DNA of 64,000 nt from Lagenorhynchus albirostris (GCF_949774975.1 NC_083105.1:70324924-70388923), one strand, 5' to 3'; positions 23,106 through 35,130 are shown, counted from the first letter of the stretch. Numbers and translations are program-made. Notes: generated by a model from the sequence alone, not told the origin.

Positions 23106-23798
23106 ACTCAGAATATGTTATAAATGCAGCTAGAGACGGAACTAGAGGTAGGCTCTTTGTGGGATCTTAGGCCTGGAGCTTCAAGAAAGGTCTTATATGA
23201 ATCCAGGGTTTATTGTTCCTTCCTTATTTACAGCCTCCATTTAAGCTGATTTCTGTACTCAGTAGTGTGCTGGAACAGGCTTGCACTGGCTTGAGAGTGT
23301 GACTTTAGTTTTTTGTAAGATGAGGGATAAATTGGGAAAATGTGTAGAGTATGCTGCTCTGTTGAGGGAAAGATCAGTGCATTTAAAAATGTGAACTTTT
23401 GGTTACTGTGTTCATATCATAGTGTATGGGCATCATTTATAGTTTGGTTTTGAGAGTTTTTCTGGCATGAATTTGGTAAAGCCTGTGTAAAAGGTACTGT
23501 TTGAAATTTTGATTGTATTTTTATACTTTCACAGTAAAAGTTTGATTAAAATGGTCACTGTGTTTGATTTGATTTGAGCGTCGTTTCAATAAAAAATTAA
23601 AACAGACAAGCAAAAGACTATCTCTAGTGTGACATCTCTCCCCAACTCCAAAGTCAGGGGTAGCTTGAAATGGTGGCAGTGCTCACACTATGGAAATCAG
23701 TATCTGCTACAAATAAGGACTTTTTCCTCCAGAGGGCCAGCTGTTTAACTTTTACTGGTACACTATTGCCTATGACTCATTGTTTGGGTGGGTTGGAC
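23106..23798. other. No gene seen
   Basis: Unassigned sequence. An AATAAA at ~23589 (TTTCAATAAAAAATTAAAAC) could hint at an old retroposed 3' end, but no source transcript is recognised. Confidence 0.35.
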
Positions 23799-24009
23799 CA
23801 GGGGTAGGCAAACTTTCTGTAAAGGGTCAGATAGCAAATATTTTAGGTTTTGTGGGCCATACTGTCTCTGTCACAACCACTTGACTCTGACCTTGCAGGG
23901 CAAAAGAAAGTAGGTAAACAATGGGCATGGCTGCATTCCAATAAACTTTATTTATGGAAACAGGCAGTGGGCTGGCTTCGGCCAATGGAACATAATTTGC
24001 CAACTTCTG
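23799..24009 (+). mobile_element. MER5A: MER5A (hAT-Charlie MITE)
   Basis: Nearly the whole MER5A consensus can be followed: CAGGGGTAGGCAAACTTTCT GTAAAGGGTCAGATAG at the left, TTTGTGGGCCATACTGTCTC in the middle, ATTCCAATAAACTTTATTTA and TTTGCCAACTTCTG at the right. The two ends form the ~15-bp inverted repeat CAGGGGTAGGCAAAC / CAGAAGTTGGCAAAT. The expected 8-bp TSD is too decayed to read. Confidence 0.93.
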
Positions 24010-25969
24010 GTCTGGGCAGTTTCTGCAATCTCTTCTTCAGTTGCTAGGAGTTAGAGAGTGAATAGCAGAGTCAGCTGTGAGGTAGGGGAATAGGTAGTTA
24101 CAAGGCCAGAAGCATGGTCAATAGGAATTCCATAACCAGTGCCACTTGTACACCTGACCTGCCTAATCCACTCTCCCTTTGACTGATGCCCAGGGCTGCC
24201 AGGGCCTGTGGGCTCCACTCAAGCAAATGGTTTCTTACCCAAGAGTCAGTTTTGTTTGTTTCTAAACTTGTTTGTGTCCACTGTACTTATTATTATAAAT
24301 ATGTTATTAAATTAAATATTACTAAAATGGATACTTAGAAGAGTGAAGCAGAGTGTTCTTGTTGAATAACAATGCAGATGAAAGACAAAGATGAATCACT
24401 GTAAAAGAACATCTACTGAGTTAAGTGTAGGTAAGACAATTGGAAAAGATTTCGTTATACTCGGGAACTTTGCAAGCATCTTGATGTTCTTTTGTTACAC
24501 TTTCAAAAAAGCAAAATGTCAGTGGTAAACATGCATTCTAGGTGTGGTCGTTTAGGAATGATGCAGAATTATAATCATCAGGACCACCAAATATTAGTCC
24601 CATTTTATCAGATAAGAGGGCTTCTACTATGTTCAACTGAGCACGGGCAGCCCACAAGACAAATAATACATAATGGACCTCTTCTTTATCTCACACCATG
24701 AATCTTGCCTCTCTTTCTCATGAAAGGAAATAAATTGTTTTTCTTTCTGGCCTTTGCAGTGGCCACCTACATAGAACAAAGAGCAGCGTACTTGCTCCAT
24801 GTAACAGAGAAAAGTTAACTTTCTTCAACCACTGCAAGTTCCAAATAAATGTTTGTTGAATGAATGAAGGCTGTAGAAACTCCAGGAAATTTGTTCACAG
24901 CAAGGTCCCGTTCCTGTATTGAATGACAACTATTTCAGGGAGAACTCATTCTATCGGTACTGACGGAGTAAATGTTGAGGATCGGTGAATTGGCCAACTT
25001 TATCAGCAGATGCCTGGGAGGAGGGCTGAAGGATGGGATTAGGGGAAATACAGGTTCTGGCGTAATTTATTTTTCCACTTAAAGGAAAAATGGGTATTAG
25101 GCAAGTGGGTATTACAGAGCTTTCCACAGAGAGTTATCATCTCCAAGTCACCCTGATGTGCTAGGTGATTCCAGAGTTCCAGAACCAGTTTATTAGATAT
25201 TATAGAGTGCCCCCCACAAAAAAATTCTCATTGCAGAACATTTGAAGAATTCAGAAAAATTGAACACTGACTATTGAAAAATTCAGAAAATATAGAGAAT
25301 AAAATAAAAATCACCTATGATCTCATTGCCTGGAATGACTACTGTTAAAATATTGGTATTTGTCCTTGCAGTCTTTTATTCTATATTCCACCCATATGTT
25401 CCAGTCATTATATAGTGATTTCCTAACTGATGGAAGCAAAGTGTCATTTGTGATAGCTACGCCCTGATATAGAGTGGGATCCTCAGTTTCCTACCCCTGA
25501 CTCTCATATCCACTCTTTGCCATATCCTGACACCAAGAGGCTTCCTGTTCATGGTCCCTACCATCCTGCACACAGTCCATTTGTCTGTTTCTTGCCTCTT
25601 TTTCCCAGTCTAACTTCTGAGATGTTTTTTGTCATTTATTTTATTTTAAATCACTACACTGATTCATTCTTCTTAACATACAAGTTATATTCGGTCTTCC
25701 TATACCACTTTCAAAGACCTTTAGAGTTGAGCTCATGACCACTGTTTCTCTTATATTTTCCCCTAGTTCAAAGCAGCTGGCAACAGTCTAGAGTCTCAGT
25801 ACCTTGCTCAACAAAGAAGCTAGGAGGTCAGGGGAGGTATAGGTGCCGGATTCTCTTCTAGCATTGGGAGAGGGGGCAGTCTGCCGTCATCGTGGGAAAG
25901 ATTATGATCTTGAAATCATAACAGGACACTCACGACGTGGACTTACTCTATTTATTTTGATGCGGACCA
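24010..25969. other. No gene; mostly unassigned
   Basis: An old repeat end lies at ~24840-24870 (AAATAAATGTTTGTTGAATG AATGA). Bases ~25220-25400 (AATTCAGAAAATATAGAGAA TAAAATAAAAATCACC) look like old L1 3' sequence. No credible coding region. Confidence 0.4.
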
Positions 25970-26131
25970 TTTTAAAAATCTTTATTCAATGTGTTACAAT
26001 ATTGCTTCTGTTTCTTGTGTTGGTTTTTTGGTCCTGAGGCATGTGGGATCGTAGCTCCCCAACCAGGGTTCAAACCCGCACCCCCTGCATTGGAAGGCGA
26101 AGTCTTAACCACTGGCCCGCCAGGGAAGTCC
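25970..26131 (-). mobile_element. Older CHR-2-like SINE
   Basis: Reverse-strand copy with head CCGCCAGGGAAGTCC at the right, GGTTCAAACCCGCACCCCCT G (B-box region) and GGCATGTGGGATCGTAGCTC CCC. It differs from the other CHR copies in its 3' part, which contains an AATAAAG-type tail on the reverse strand (~25978-25990) and the phrase ACAATATTGCTTCTGTTT. I take this as a separate, older CHR subfamily. Confidence 0.8.
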
Positions 26132-26789
26132 TCTGACACAGTTCTGAGTGTTGTATTAAGTGCATTTGTCTGCCTTATGGTACTCATTGTATGTTGTTCT
26201 CCATAAGGGGACATTTAAGGGAAATATTCCTAGGAATTAGAGATGAACTCGGTTAATTTAGTTATTTGTTTAGAAGTCACAGAAAATGACTCTGTATATT
26301 TTAAGCAAAAATAGAATTCCTTAGAAGGAGATGTAGCTCTCACAAAATTGACAGGAAGAATGAAAAACCAGGGCCAGGAAGTACAAGCCCAGGCATCTCT
26401 GCTGGGTCTCTTTAATGGGACCTGTTCAGTAATCTTCCCGCCTGAGGCCTAGAATGCATTAACTCCAGTGGTTTCTATGGCGTTTGAGGTCCTTTGGTGA
26501 TTCAGAGCCCTGGGAGAGAGAGGTTGACTGAGCTGAGCTTTGCTCCAGGCCAGCCCCTGACTATACTGAGAGGAAACACTCAGATGGAAGGAACATCGGA
26601 AACTCTTGGCTTCAGCAATGGGAAAGCCAGCATACTGTCAGGAAGGAGGAAATGAAGCCTAGGCATCCAAAGCACACTGCAGTAATTTTCTTAATTGAGC
26701 AGTGGATAAGATGAAAAACATTAGCTTGGATTTGGCCCCATACATGAAGTGGAAACAGCTGCCAACACAATGTCATAATAGCAGCTAAA
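26132..26789. other. No gene seen
   Basis: Bases ~26290-26470 resemble the unnamed degenerate repeat at ~11930-12260. Otherwise unassigned. Confidence 0.35.
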
Positions 26790-27005
26790 AGCAAAGGTTC
26801 TGGAGTCAGAAAAACTTCGTGAAAATCTCACTCGATCACCTATGTTTTGTGTGACCCCAAACAAATTATTTAACCCATCTAAGCCTCAGTTTCTTACTTG
26901 GTAAGAATGGACATTGACTTGTGGTCAAGATTAAATGAAATAATGTACATGAAGTACTTAACCAAGCCTGATGCACTGCCCATAAGTGCCAGCATTATTA
27001 TTGGA
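26790..27005 (+). mobile_element. MIR SINE
   Basis: GGTTCTGGAGTCAGAAAAAC, TTGTGTGACCCCAAACAAAT TATTTAACCC, AAGCCTCAGTTTCTTACTTG GTAAGAATGG and GATTAAATGAAATAATGTAC follow sense MIR almost end to end. Confidence 0.9.
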
Positions 27006-27679
27006 ACTTTGTTGGACTGCCGGCTCTGAAATCTGTCATCTCTCTTTGTCTGTTCCTCAAAGTGGGTAAAGGATGAACAACAAGCTTTCTGAGCTCTTGC
27101 TCAGTTGATATTATACATGTGGACACATTTGTTTATAGAAAAGTTTAATTAATGATCTCTTTATGAATAAGTGCACAATTCATCTAATATATAACTTCCG
27201 TGTCATTTTAAGAAACATTTATTAGCACGCAGCAGTCCCTGGATGAGTGCCTTAAGGCCTTTCTTAGAAGCTTGCAGTCTGTTGCCACGGAATAGCTTTT
27301 TGAAGGTTGGGAAACTGTAAATGACACATGTCCCATGGTGGAAATGAAGATGGGGCTTAGGGGCACACCACAGTACATGTGAAAGGAAATTACCATCAAC
27401 GTAATTGCAATCAGCTTCCTGCCTAATATTAGACCCTGTTATAGCTTAGTATTACACATGTTAAGACATATCACTATTTAAATCATATCCCTTGATATAA
27501 GGCAACAACACATGCTGAGACCTTGTTAGAACATTGCAATACCTTTCTTAACTTGATCTCTTGCCTCTAGTTTCCATTTTAAGCAGTTTCAAGCACAGAC
27601 ATCAGATTTTCTTCATCTCTCTTTATCACAAATACTCAGGTGTTCTCGATTGCTATAGAATTAGTTCCATTCTTCAATT
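27006..27679. other. No gene seen
   Basis: No repeat or ORF that I recognise. Confidence 0.35.
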
Positions 27680-28190
27680 CATTCTTTCAGTGAACATTTA
27701 TTAAGCTCCTACTCTGTTGTACACTGGGGATACAAAGATGACGAGAATACAGACCCTCCTTCCCAGAAATATACAGAGTAGTAAGGGGACATACCTGAAA
27801 AAAATGACAATGAATTGTGTAAGCATTTTAGTAGCATTATACACAATGTCTTATGGGAGCAGAGAAGAGGAAACATTTATTTCTGCTTGAAGAGGACAGA
27901 GGAGGCTTCCAGTCCAGGCAAGGAAAAAAAAAGGCATAGACTTCATAGGTAACTGCAAAAAGCATGGTGCCTTCAGGAATCTGCAGTAGTGTGCCAGGGC
28001 TGACCTGTGAGAAGCATAGGGGGAGTGGGGAGTGGCAGAAAGCGAGGTTGGGCAAAAGGCAGACTTACACGCCTAGCTAAAGAGCTTGGATTTCATTTTC
28101 GGAGATGATAAAGTGCTTAAGGAGTGGTTGGATGTAATTTATATACAGAAAAATCATGCTGGTGGTATGGGGAAGAGTAGCTAGGAAGTG
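27680..28190 (-). mobile_element. Ancient interspersed repeat, ~500 bp
   Basis: TCATTCTTTCAGTGAACATT TATTAAGCTCCTACTC is followed by CACTGGGGATACAAAGATGA. The 'AGAGCTTGGATTTCATTTTC ... TGGTTGGATGTAATTTATAT' segment (~28082-28150) comes next. This is the order of one long old mammalian repeat (antisense L2-like; name uncertain). A second copy lies at ~33540-34900. Confidence 0.5.
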
Positions 28191-28219
28191 CAATAGGCAA
28201 ACAGAGATTAGTTAGGACA

Positions 28220-28680
28220 AACTATATGCCAGTGCTCATAATAACTGCTAGAAAAATATTTTAAGGCAGAAAGGGATTATAGTGGAAAAACATAAATTCC
28301 CATTAGTAGACAATGGATACCTACACTGTACTATAATCATGTGATGGAATATCACACAGCAGATAAAAATGATTGTACTACATCTATGTATGTGAAAATG
28401 GATAAACTTCAAAATCATGAGAAAAAACAAGTTGAAAATAGATCTATAGAGTTAAACATCATTTATGTAACTTATAAACATATATTCAATGCCATGTATT
28501 ATTCATGTGTCCATATAAATGTAATAAAAATATAAAAACAACGATATAACAGATACATGCCCAACTCTTAAGGGTGGTTTCCTTCAAGAGGGAGGGAGTC
28601 TACTGGGATCAGTTAGGAGCATTCACTGTATCTGTATTATTTTATTTCTTAAAAGAATACCCAATGATTTGAAACAAATA
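28220..28680 (+). mobile_element. Old L1 3' region (L1M/HAL1-like)
   Basis: GTGATGGAATATCACACAGC AG, ATCATTTATGTAACTTATAA, GGTGGTTTCCTTCAAGAGGG AGGGAG and TGTATTATTTTATTTCTTAA match the ORF2 end and following UTR of diverged L1 elements. Confidence 0.6.
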
Positions 28681-28764
28681 AAGTGAAATAAAATATAATT
28701 AAACATGAGGTATATGGATACCACTGTGTTTATACTTGTTTATGCTTTAAAATTTTCATACTAA

Positions 28765-28930
28765 AAAGAAGTTCATCTTCACAACATCTCTGTGAAGTGA
28801 TTCTGTTATTATCCCTTTTTCATAGATGAGGCACAGAGTGTTTAACTTGGCCAAGTCCCCACAGCTAGGAAGTGGCAGGGCCGAGATGTGAGCCCATGTT
28901 TTGGCTCTGGAGTCTGTTTTAACCCATGTT
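28765..28930 (-). mobile_element. MIR SINE, antisense
   Basis: ATTATCCCTTTTTCATAGAT GAGGCACAGAGTG, CCCACAGCTAGGAAGTGGCA GGGCCGAGATG and TTTTGGCTCTGGAGTCTGTT TTAACC are reverse-strand MIR. Confidence 0.88.
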
Positions 28931-29419
28931 CTCTGAATTGCTTCTCCCATGACTAAAAGCAATAGCAGATACATTGTAAATAACAATGAATTGAAACCTT
29001 TCAGAAAATCATAAAAATATAAGCCAAATTCTCCTCTACAGTGCATTGCCCCATAGAAATACTTCTCATAACCATTTTTGTTTTAAGTTTTATTTCTTAA
29101 TCTATCAACTTTAAAACTCATCAAATTTTCACTAGGAAAGATATTGAGGAAATGATTACACTCACATTTTCCTTTCCTATCTTCCCCTCACATCACCTCC
29201 TTTTCATCACACATGACCTTCTTTTATATAGATTGATACATTATTTTGTACTATTGAGGGCTCTCACATTTAAACTCTATTTTGTAACTATGTATTTTCA
29301 TGCTTTAATAAGTTATCCAAAAACTACAAAATGAATTAAGAGCATTATATTAGTATGACATGTTAATATACTATTCATCATAGAATCAAAAATGGTTTGA
29401 ACCCCAGGGAAGGAGATTC
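28931..29419. other. No gene seen
   Basis: AT-rich unassigned sequence. The 60-codon ORF at 29152-29334 has no motif. Confidence 0.35.
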
Positions 29420-29429
29420 ATGCTATTTT

Positions 29430-29803
29430 TTAAAAAATTTATTTAATTTATTTATTTTTGGCTGCATCAGATCTTCGTTGCTGCGCCCGGGCTTTCGCTA
29501 GTTGCAGTGAGCGGGAGCTACTCTTCATTGCGGTGTGTGGGCTTCTCACTGCGGTGGCTCCTCTTGCTGCAGAGCATGGCCTCTAGGCACGTGGGCTTCA
29601 GTAGTTGTGGCACGCAGGCTTCAGCAGTTGTGGTGTGCAGGCTAAGTAGTTGTGGCTCACAGGCTCTAGAGCGCAGGCTCAGTAGTTGTGTCGCACAGGC
29701 TTAGTTGCTCTGCGGCATGTGGGATCTTCCCAGACCAGGGATTGAACCCATGTCCCCTGCATTGGCAGGTGGATTCTCAACCACCGAGCCACCAGGAAAG
29801 CCC
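29430..29803 (-). mobile_element. CHR SINE, long form, with TSD
   Basis: T/A-rich tail at the left, long-form body with several AGTAGTTGTGGC units, head CCAGGAAAGCCC at the right. CATGCTATTT at 29419-29428 and 29803-29812 is the likely TSD. The ORF at 29507-29704 is SINE read-through. Confidence 0.94.
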
Positions 29804-29813
29804 ATGCTATTTT

Positions 29814-31903
29814 GCTAGATCTGTGCACCCAGGAGTTAAGACAAGTAAGGCTTAAATGTTAAGACAATTAAGGGCAAATAAATTCTCATAGTTTACCAGA
29901 GAATACCACATTTTAATTTGCTTTTCATTTTGCCATCAGGTTTCTCATATAGTTTTTAAGTTTTCTGATGTTTCTTTCTTTTTGTAAATGAGAGAAGTAA
30001 GAAAATGCCTTCAATTTATCACCAAAATAATCCAACTTTCTAACCATACTATATGTTAACTTTATGCTAAGGCTATTGTCTTCTTTTCTTTATGGTTTTT
30101 AGCCTGGTACCCCTTTCCCTCATCTCCTGCTTTGATTCTGGCTAGCTGCCCTTTATGCCAACGGTACGGTCATCAGCCTAATATTACTCTCTATGCCACT
30201 TGTGGGTTAGATACATTCTTTACGTGTGTGTGTGGGGTGGGAGGTCTCATACCTTTTTGTTCTTGGATCTAAAAAGAGTGGATATTTTTCATTTTGTTGG
30301 AGCACAACCTCAAGTAAGTTTTTTAGAGAGACTGCCTGAGAGGTAAACATTTCTTTGTTGTTGAGTATCTTTATTTTGTTCCCCGTTTGATTAATAGTTT
30401 AAACTGAGTCTAGAATTCTAGACTCTTGGAGTTAGAGTATTTTTTCCTAAAACTATGGAAGGCATTGATTTGAAGTTTTCATTATCTTCTAACATCTATT
30501 ATTATTAATGGAATTCTGAATCCAATATAATTTTTATTTCTTTCTAGACATGTTTATATCTCTGGAAGTCTTTGGGATCTTTGTCTAAGGTGTTCTGAAA
30601 TTCCATGAGGCTGTGTCTAGGTGGAGGTTCTTGGCATTTACTAGACTTTCTGTCTAAAGAAGCTTTTCTTTCTTTAGCTTTAGGCAATTTTCTCAAGTTC
30701 TGTCTCTTTGTTTTCCCTATTTTATTAGAACCTCAGTATTGGATGTCTTGACAGATTCTCTGTGTTTCTGCTCTTCTCTTGCCCTTTATTTCTTTTTATT
30801 ATTATTTTATAGTCTAGGAGAGTTCCTTGACTTTTTCTTCCAGTCTTTCTATTGCATTTAAAATTTTATCATTTAATTCTTGCCTCACATTCTTGTTTCA
30901 CATTTACTTCTTGTTTTCACACTTATTTCTTGTTTTTAACATTTAATTCTTGTTTTCTGATTCTCTCCTTATGGCAGCCTGTTCTTGTTTTCTGGATGCA
31001 AATTGTTTTCAAATATCTGTGAGGATATTCAACATATTGAAAAGTCCTTTTATGCTGCCTAACTGCTATTTCTGCTGAAATCTAGTGTTCTACTCATTCC
31101 TCTTTATTTTTCTCATTTGTCTTGTTTTTTTCTTTAAATTATGTTTCTTGGTTGTCTATTGATATTTTGAGTGTAGTTCAATCGGTTTTTCCGTCATCTC
31201 ACCCAAATTCAGGAGGTGACTATAAACAACTTAAAATTTCCATCTCCATTCTTATCTTTGCCAGCAAATTTTATAGACTGAATGAAGGTGGTCAGTGAAG
31301 GGTCGTACAACTTTCTTGAGCATTTCTTTTGTAAATCTTATAGGTGATCAAGTAGTTCATTTTGGTATGTGGGAGTCATGTGTTTCTATTGTCTTGGGAC
31401 CTCAGTTCAAAGTGAGATAAAAAGAAAAATCTGACATTCTCTAACTCAGGAGCACAGAGTCAAAGTTTGAGGAAAGATGGTTAAAAGTTGCAATAATTGA
31501 ATGTAATCCTTAGCAGATTTCTCATGAAGACTGTCAATTGTTAACAGTGGTCCAGAATGGGTCCATTTTGAGGTGAACCCATCTGCTCCTCGTAGACCAC
31601 GATAGCCTGAGGGGCTGGGTTTGAGATTATTCAAGCAGGAAACCACTACACTTTGGATGGAATGTCTCTTCCCTTGTTTTCTCTTTCCCTCGCTGAAATA
31701 ATGGAGGGGTATTTTAACTGTGAAAGGTTAAGCAATTTCCATTTTAAATATGGGACAAATTGCATTCTGTCCAGAGACTGGACCAGGTTTGAGGGATTAA
31801 TAAGAGCAAAGATAGAGTTGATCATTCAGAGAGGGCTTTAAATATTTTGAAGGCCAAATATCTTCACTGGGTGTTTATTCAGCCTTTTAGAATCAGCTGT
31901 GCT
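29814..31903. other. No gene; ~2 kb unassigned, with a degenerate tandem array
   Basis: Bases ~30870-30975 hold four to five imperfect copies of a ~22-bp unit centred on TTCTTGTTTTCACA. The flanking sequence (~30290-31150) has the texture of an old diverged element, but I cannot name it. No coding evidence. Confidence 0.4.
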
Positions 31904-31904
31904 A

Positions 31905-33138
31905 TGTGGTTGGCCAAAATGTTCCTTTGGTTTTTAAGTAAAAATGAAAGACACATTTTTCATTTTCACCAAGAACTTTATTGAACAATGCATTCACCGT
32001 ATTGTTCCACTACCTTCTTCCATTTTTCAGGCAACTTCATAATTCCATCTTCCCAAAACTTTTTATCTTCTTGAGCAAAGAACTGTTCTAGGTGCCTTTT
32101 ACAGTCTTCCAGGGAATTGAAATTTTTTCCATTAAGAGAATTTTGTAAAGACTGAAATAAATGGAAATCCAAAGATGCAATGTCTGGTGAATACAGCAGA
32201 TGAATCAGAACTTCCCGGCCAAGCTGTAACAGTTTTTGCCTGGTCATCAAAGAAACATGCAGTCTTGTGTTACCCTGATGGAAGGTTATGCACTTTCTGT
32301 TGACTAATTCTGGATGCTTTTCATCGAGTGCCACTTTCAGTTGGCCTAATTGGGAGCAGTACTTGTTGGAGTTAATTGTTTAGTTTTCCGGAAGGAGCTC
32401 ATAATAGAGAACTCCCTTCCAATCCCACCATATACACAACATCGCCTTTTTTGGATGAAGACTGGACTGGTGTGGTTGGTGGTGGTTCATTTCACTTGCT
32501 CCACGATCTCTTCCCTTCCACCTTATTGTACAGCATCCACTTTTCATCGCCTGTCACAATTTGTTTTAAAAATGGAACGTTTTCGTTAAGTTTAAGTAGA
32601 GAATCGCATGCAGAAATACAGTCAAGAGGTTTTTTTTGCTTAACTTACGTGGAACCCAAACATCAAAGCGATTCACATAACCAAGTTGGTGCAAGTGATT
32701 TTCAGTGACTGATTTGCAAATTTTGAGTATGTCGGCTATCTCCTGTGTGGTATAATACTGATTGCTCTCAATTAATGTCTCAATTTGATCGCTATCAACT
32801 TCAACTGGTCTACCTGACCGTGGAGCATCGTCCAGCGAGAAATCTACAGCACGAAACTTCGCAAGTCACTTTTGACAGCTTTGATAAATCACAGCACCTT
32901 CTCCATATACTGCACAAATCTTTTTTTGTGTTTCAGTTGCCTTTTTACCTTTCTTGAAATAATAACGCATAATATGCTGAAAATGTTGCTTTTTTTCTTC
33001 CATCTTCAATATTAAAATGGCTACACAAAAATTCACCAATTTCGATTTTTTAAAAAATGCACACTGATATGACAGCTGTCATAATACAATCTAGAGCCAT
33101 CTTACGGAAAAAATGGATGAACTCTTTGGCCAACTCAA
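31905..33138 (-). mobile_element. mariner (Tc1/mariner) transposon, full length, inactive
   Basis: This element is 1,234 bp, close to the ~1.25-1.3 kb usual for autonomous mariners. Terminal inverted repeats: left TGTGGTTGGCCAAAATGTTC, right end (reverse complement) TTGAGTTGGCCAAAGAGTTC. TA flanks both ends (31903-31904 and 33139-33140). Its sequence resembles the Mariner1 type known from cattle and whales. The transposase reads on the reverse strand and is broken (see the next entry). Confidence 0.93.
31978..33003 (-). pseudogene. mariner transposase pseudogene (DD34D)
   Basis: ATG at 33003-33001 starts MEEKKQHFQHIMRYYF. The helix-turn-helix region follows, with QEIADILKIC and HLHQLGYV, and then a WVPRKL segment in place of the usual WVPHEL linker. 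The first catalytic Asp lies in TGDEKW (codon 32546-32548). The second, expected in HQDN, reads HQGN (codon 32272-32274), so the acidic residue is Gly. The third Asp, in SLDFHLF (32167-32169), is kept, and 34 residues separate it from the second, as in DD34D enzymes. In-frame stops and at least one frame change lie before 32334. The last 118 codons (32334-31978) are open to the natural stop. A 341-residue span matches the ~345 of the family. It is not a functional gene. Confidence 0.9.
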
Positions 33139-33140
33139 TA

Positions 33141-33800
33141 TATGAGGGTTGTTATTAAGATATTCATGCAGGAAGATAAACTGTTTCGATCTCAATTAGG
33201 TTTTGAGACTGTGACCTCAGTTATTTTGTGCCTCAGATAACTATTGATCTCTCCTTACTAGCAGACCTTACAGTCAGACTCTTGTCTCACCATATGGTTT
33301 TATTAGAGTTAAGGATTTTTTTTGAAGAAATAAGAAATTTCTAAGCTTTAGATTTTACCACATCCCAAAATGTTTTGGGTCACCACTTTGGACTTATGTT
33401 TCATGAGATCACACAGGAATCTAGAGCTAACAGGTTTTGACTCCCCCTGATTTTTTGTTAAAATGGATCCCAGGGAGGGCTTGTCATTTCAGACATGTGG
33501 TTAGGAAATTTTTCACTGTAAATATAACGTTTACACAAAACCTAAGGGAGAGGAGGGAGCAAGCCATGCAGATATCTGGGGGTAGAGCAGAGAGAACAGG
33601 AAGTGCAATGGTGCTGAGGCAAGAGCAAGGGGGCATGTATTGTTAGCACACAGTGAGCAAGGGGAAGTCATAGGAGGTCAGATCAGACATGGGTGATGGT
33701 GATCAAGCAAGGCCTTTGAAGCCACAGTGGAACTTTGGCCTTTACTAATCTGATTGGAAGTCTTTGGGGGTTTTGAACAGTGAAGTTAGATGATATGACA
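33141..33800. other. No gene; old repeat begins at ~33540
   Basis: The first 400 bp are unassigned. From ~33540 the phrases AAGCCATGCAGATATCTGGG, GAACAGGAAGTGCAATGG and GAACTTTGGCCTTTACTAAT belong to the same ancient repeat seen at 27680-28190. It resumes after an L1 insertion at ~34630. Confidence 0.5.
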
Positions 33801-34910
33801 TATATTTATTTTGCAAACTTTTTACTGAATAATATTTATATGATGTATATCTCATATATTAAATATAAATATATCACATATGTAAATGTTCATAGGTATA
33901 CAGCTCAGTGAGTTTACTCAAAGTGAAAACTCAATGTGTGTAACTAGCTTCCAACTCAAGAAACCCACTCCCAGCACCCCAGAATCTCCTCTGTGTCCTC
34001 TCTCCAGTCACAAACCTTTCCCCCTCCACAAGGATAACCTCTACTCTGATTTCTAACATAAAGAATTAGTTCTGGAATCTAATAGTATGTCCTATTTTGT
34101 GTCTGGCTCTTTTCATTCAACATTGTGAGATTCATGTAGCTGTACTTCGTTTATTCCCATTGCTGTATGTATGTGACTATGGGGCACAATCAAATACCAT
34201 GGATCTTATTTATCCATTCAGTTATAGATGAATTTATGAGTTTTTCTGGAGTTTTCTGCTATTATAAACAGTGCTGCTCTGAATGTTCTTATGTACCTTC
34301 AGGTGAATGTACATATACATTTGGTTAGATCTATGCCTGAGAGTAGGATTGTCGGGTCATAGAGTATGCTTCCCTTAAACTTTTTTTTTGAGTATGCTTA
34401 CTTTTAGCAGGTATTGTCAAAGTTTCCCGCTGCGATTGTACCCACCTAGTATATAAGAATTTCAGCTGCTCTGCATTCTTGCCAACACTTGGTTTGTTCT
34501 ACTTTTTCATTTTAGATATTGTGGTGGTGGTGCAGTGACACTCCATTGTGGTCTAATTTTGTAGTCTCCTGATGAGTGATAGTGTTGAACACCCCTTCTC
34601 CATGTGCATAATGGTTACTTGGATAGATTCTTTTGTGAAGTATGGTGTATTTGAGAAGCATTGCTGTGGTTGCTGTGTTGAAAGTAGATTATTTAGGGAC
34701 AAGTATGGAAGCAAGAAGACTAGTTAGGAGGCTAGTTTAATAATCCAGGTGAGACTAAATGATGGCGTGGACTAGGGCAGTAACAGTGGAGGTGGTAAAA
34801 AAAAAAAAAAGGTCAGATTCTGGGGTATAATTTGAAGGTGGACGAGAACACTTGTTCTGATGACAGTCATGACCTGTCATGGTCTGGAAATAACATGAGG
34901 ATTAAGATAA
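33540..34910. mobile_element. Ancient interspersed repeat, split by an old L1
   Basis: The left part (33540-33800) and right part (~34630-34870: TTGCTGTGGTTGCTGTGTTG AAAGTAGATTATTT, ACTAGTTAGGAGGCTAGTTT AATAATCCAGG, AACAGTGGAGGTGGT) are consecutive in a well-known old mammalian repeat whose name I will not guess. The antisense L1 at 33800-34630 lies between them. An A14 run interrupts it at ~34798. Confidence 0.55.
33800..34630 (-). mobile_element. Old L1 3' region, antisense
   Basis: TTTTGTGTCTGGCTCTTTTC ATTCAACATTG (~34097), CCATGGATCTTATTTATCCA (~34197), GCCTGAGAGTAGGATTGTCG GGTCATAGAGTATG (~34334) and CTTGCCAACACTTGG (~34479) are the classic antisense 3' part of diverged L1M elements. 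It is split into no long ORF and inactive. Confidence 0.75.
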
Positions 34911-34929
34911 TGACGTTGATAGCTCAGGA

Positions 34930-35130
34930 AGAGAAAATTAATCTGAGATCCACCACTTCTTTGCGTGATTTGGGGCAAGCTGTCTAGTTTCTCTATGCTG
35001 CCTTTTACTCGCCTATAAAGTGGAGATAATAACAGTATATACCTCATAGAGTTGTTGGGGAGAATGAATGAGATGTGGTCTTTAGAATAGCAAGTTCTTA
35101 ATAAAAGTTAGCTGTTATGACTTGGATTAA
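34930..35130 (+). mobile_element. MIR SINE
   Basis: ATCCACCACTTCTTTGCGTG ATTTGGGGCAAGC, CTATAAAGTGGAGATAATAA CAG, ACCTCATAGAGTTGTTGGGG AGAATGAATG and AGTTCTTAATAAAAGTTAGC TG match sense MIR. Confidence 0.88.
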
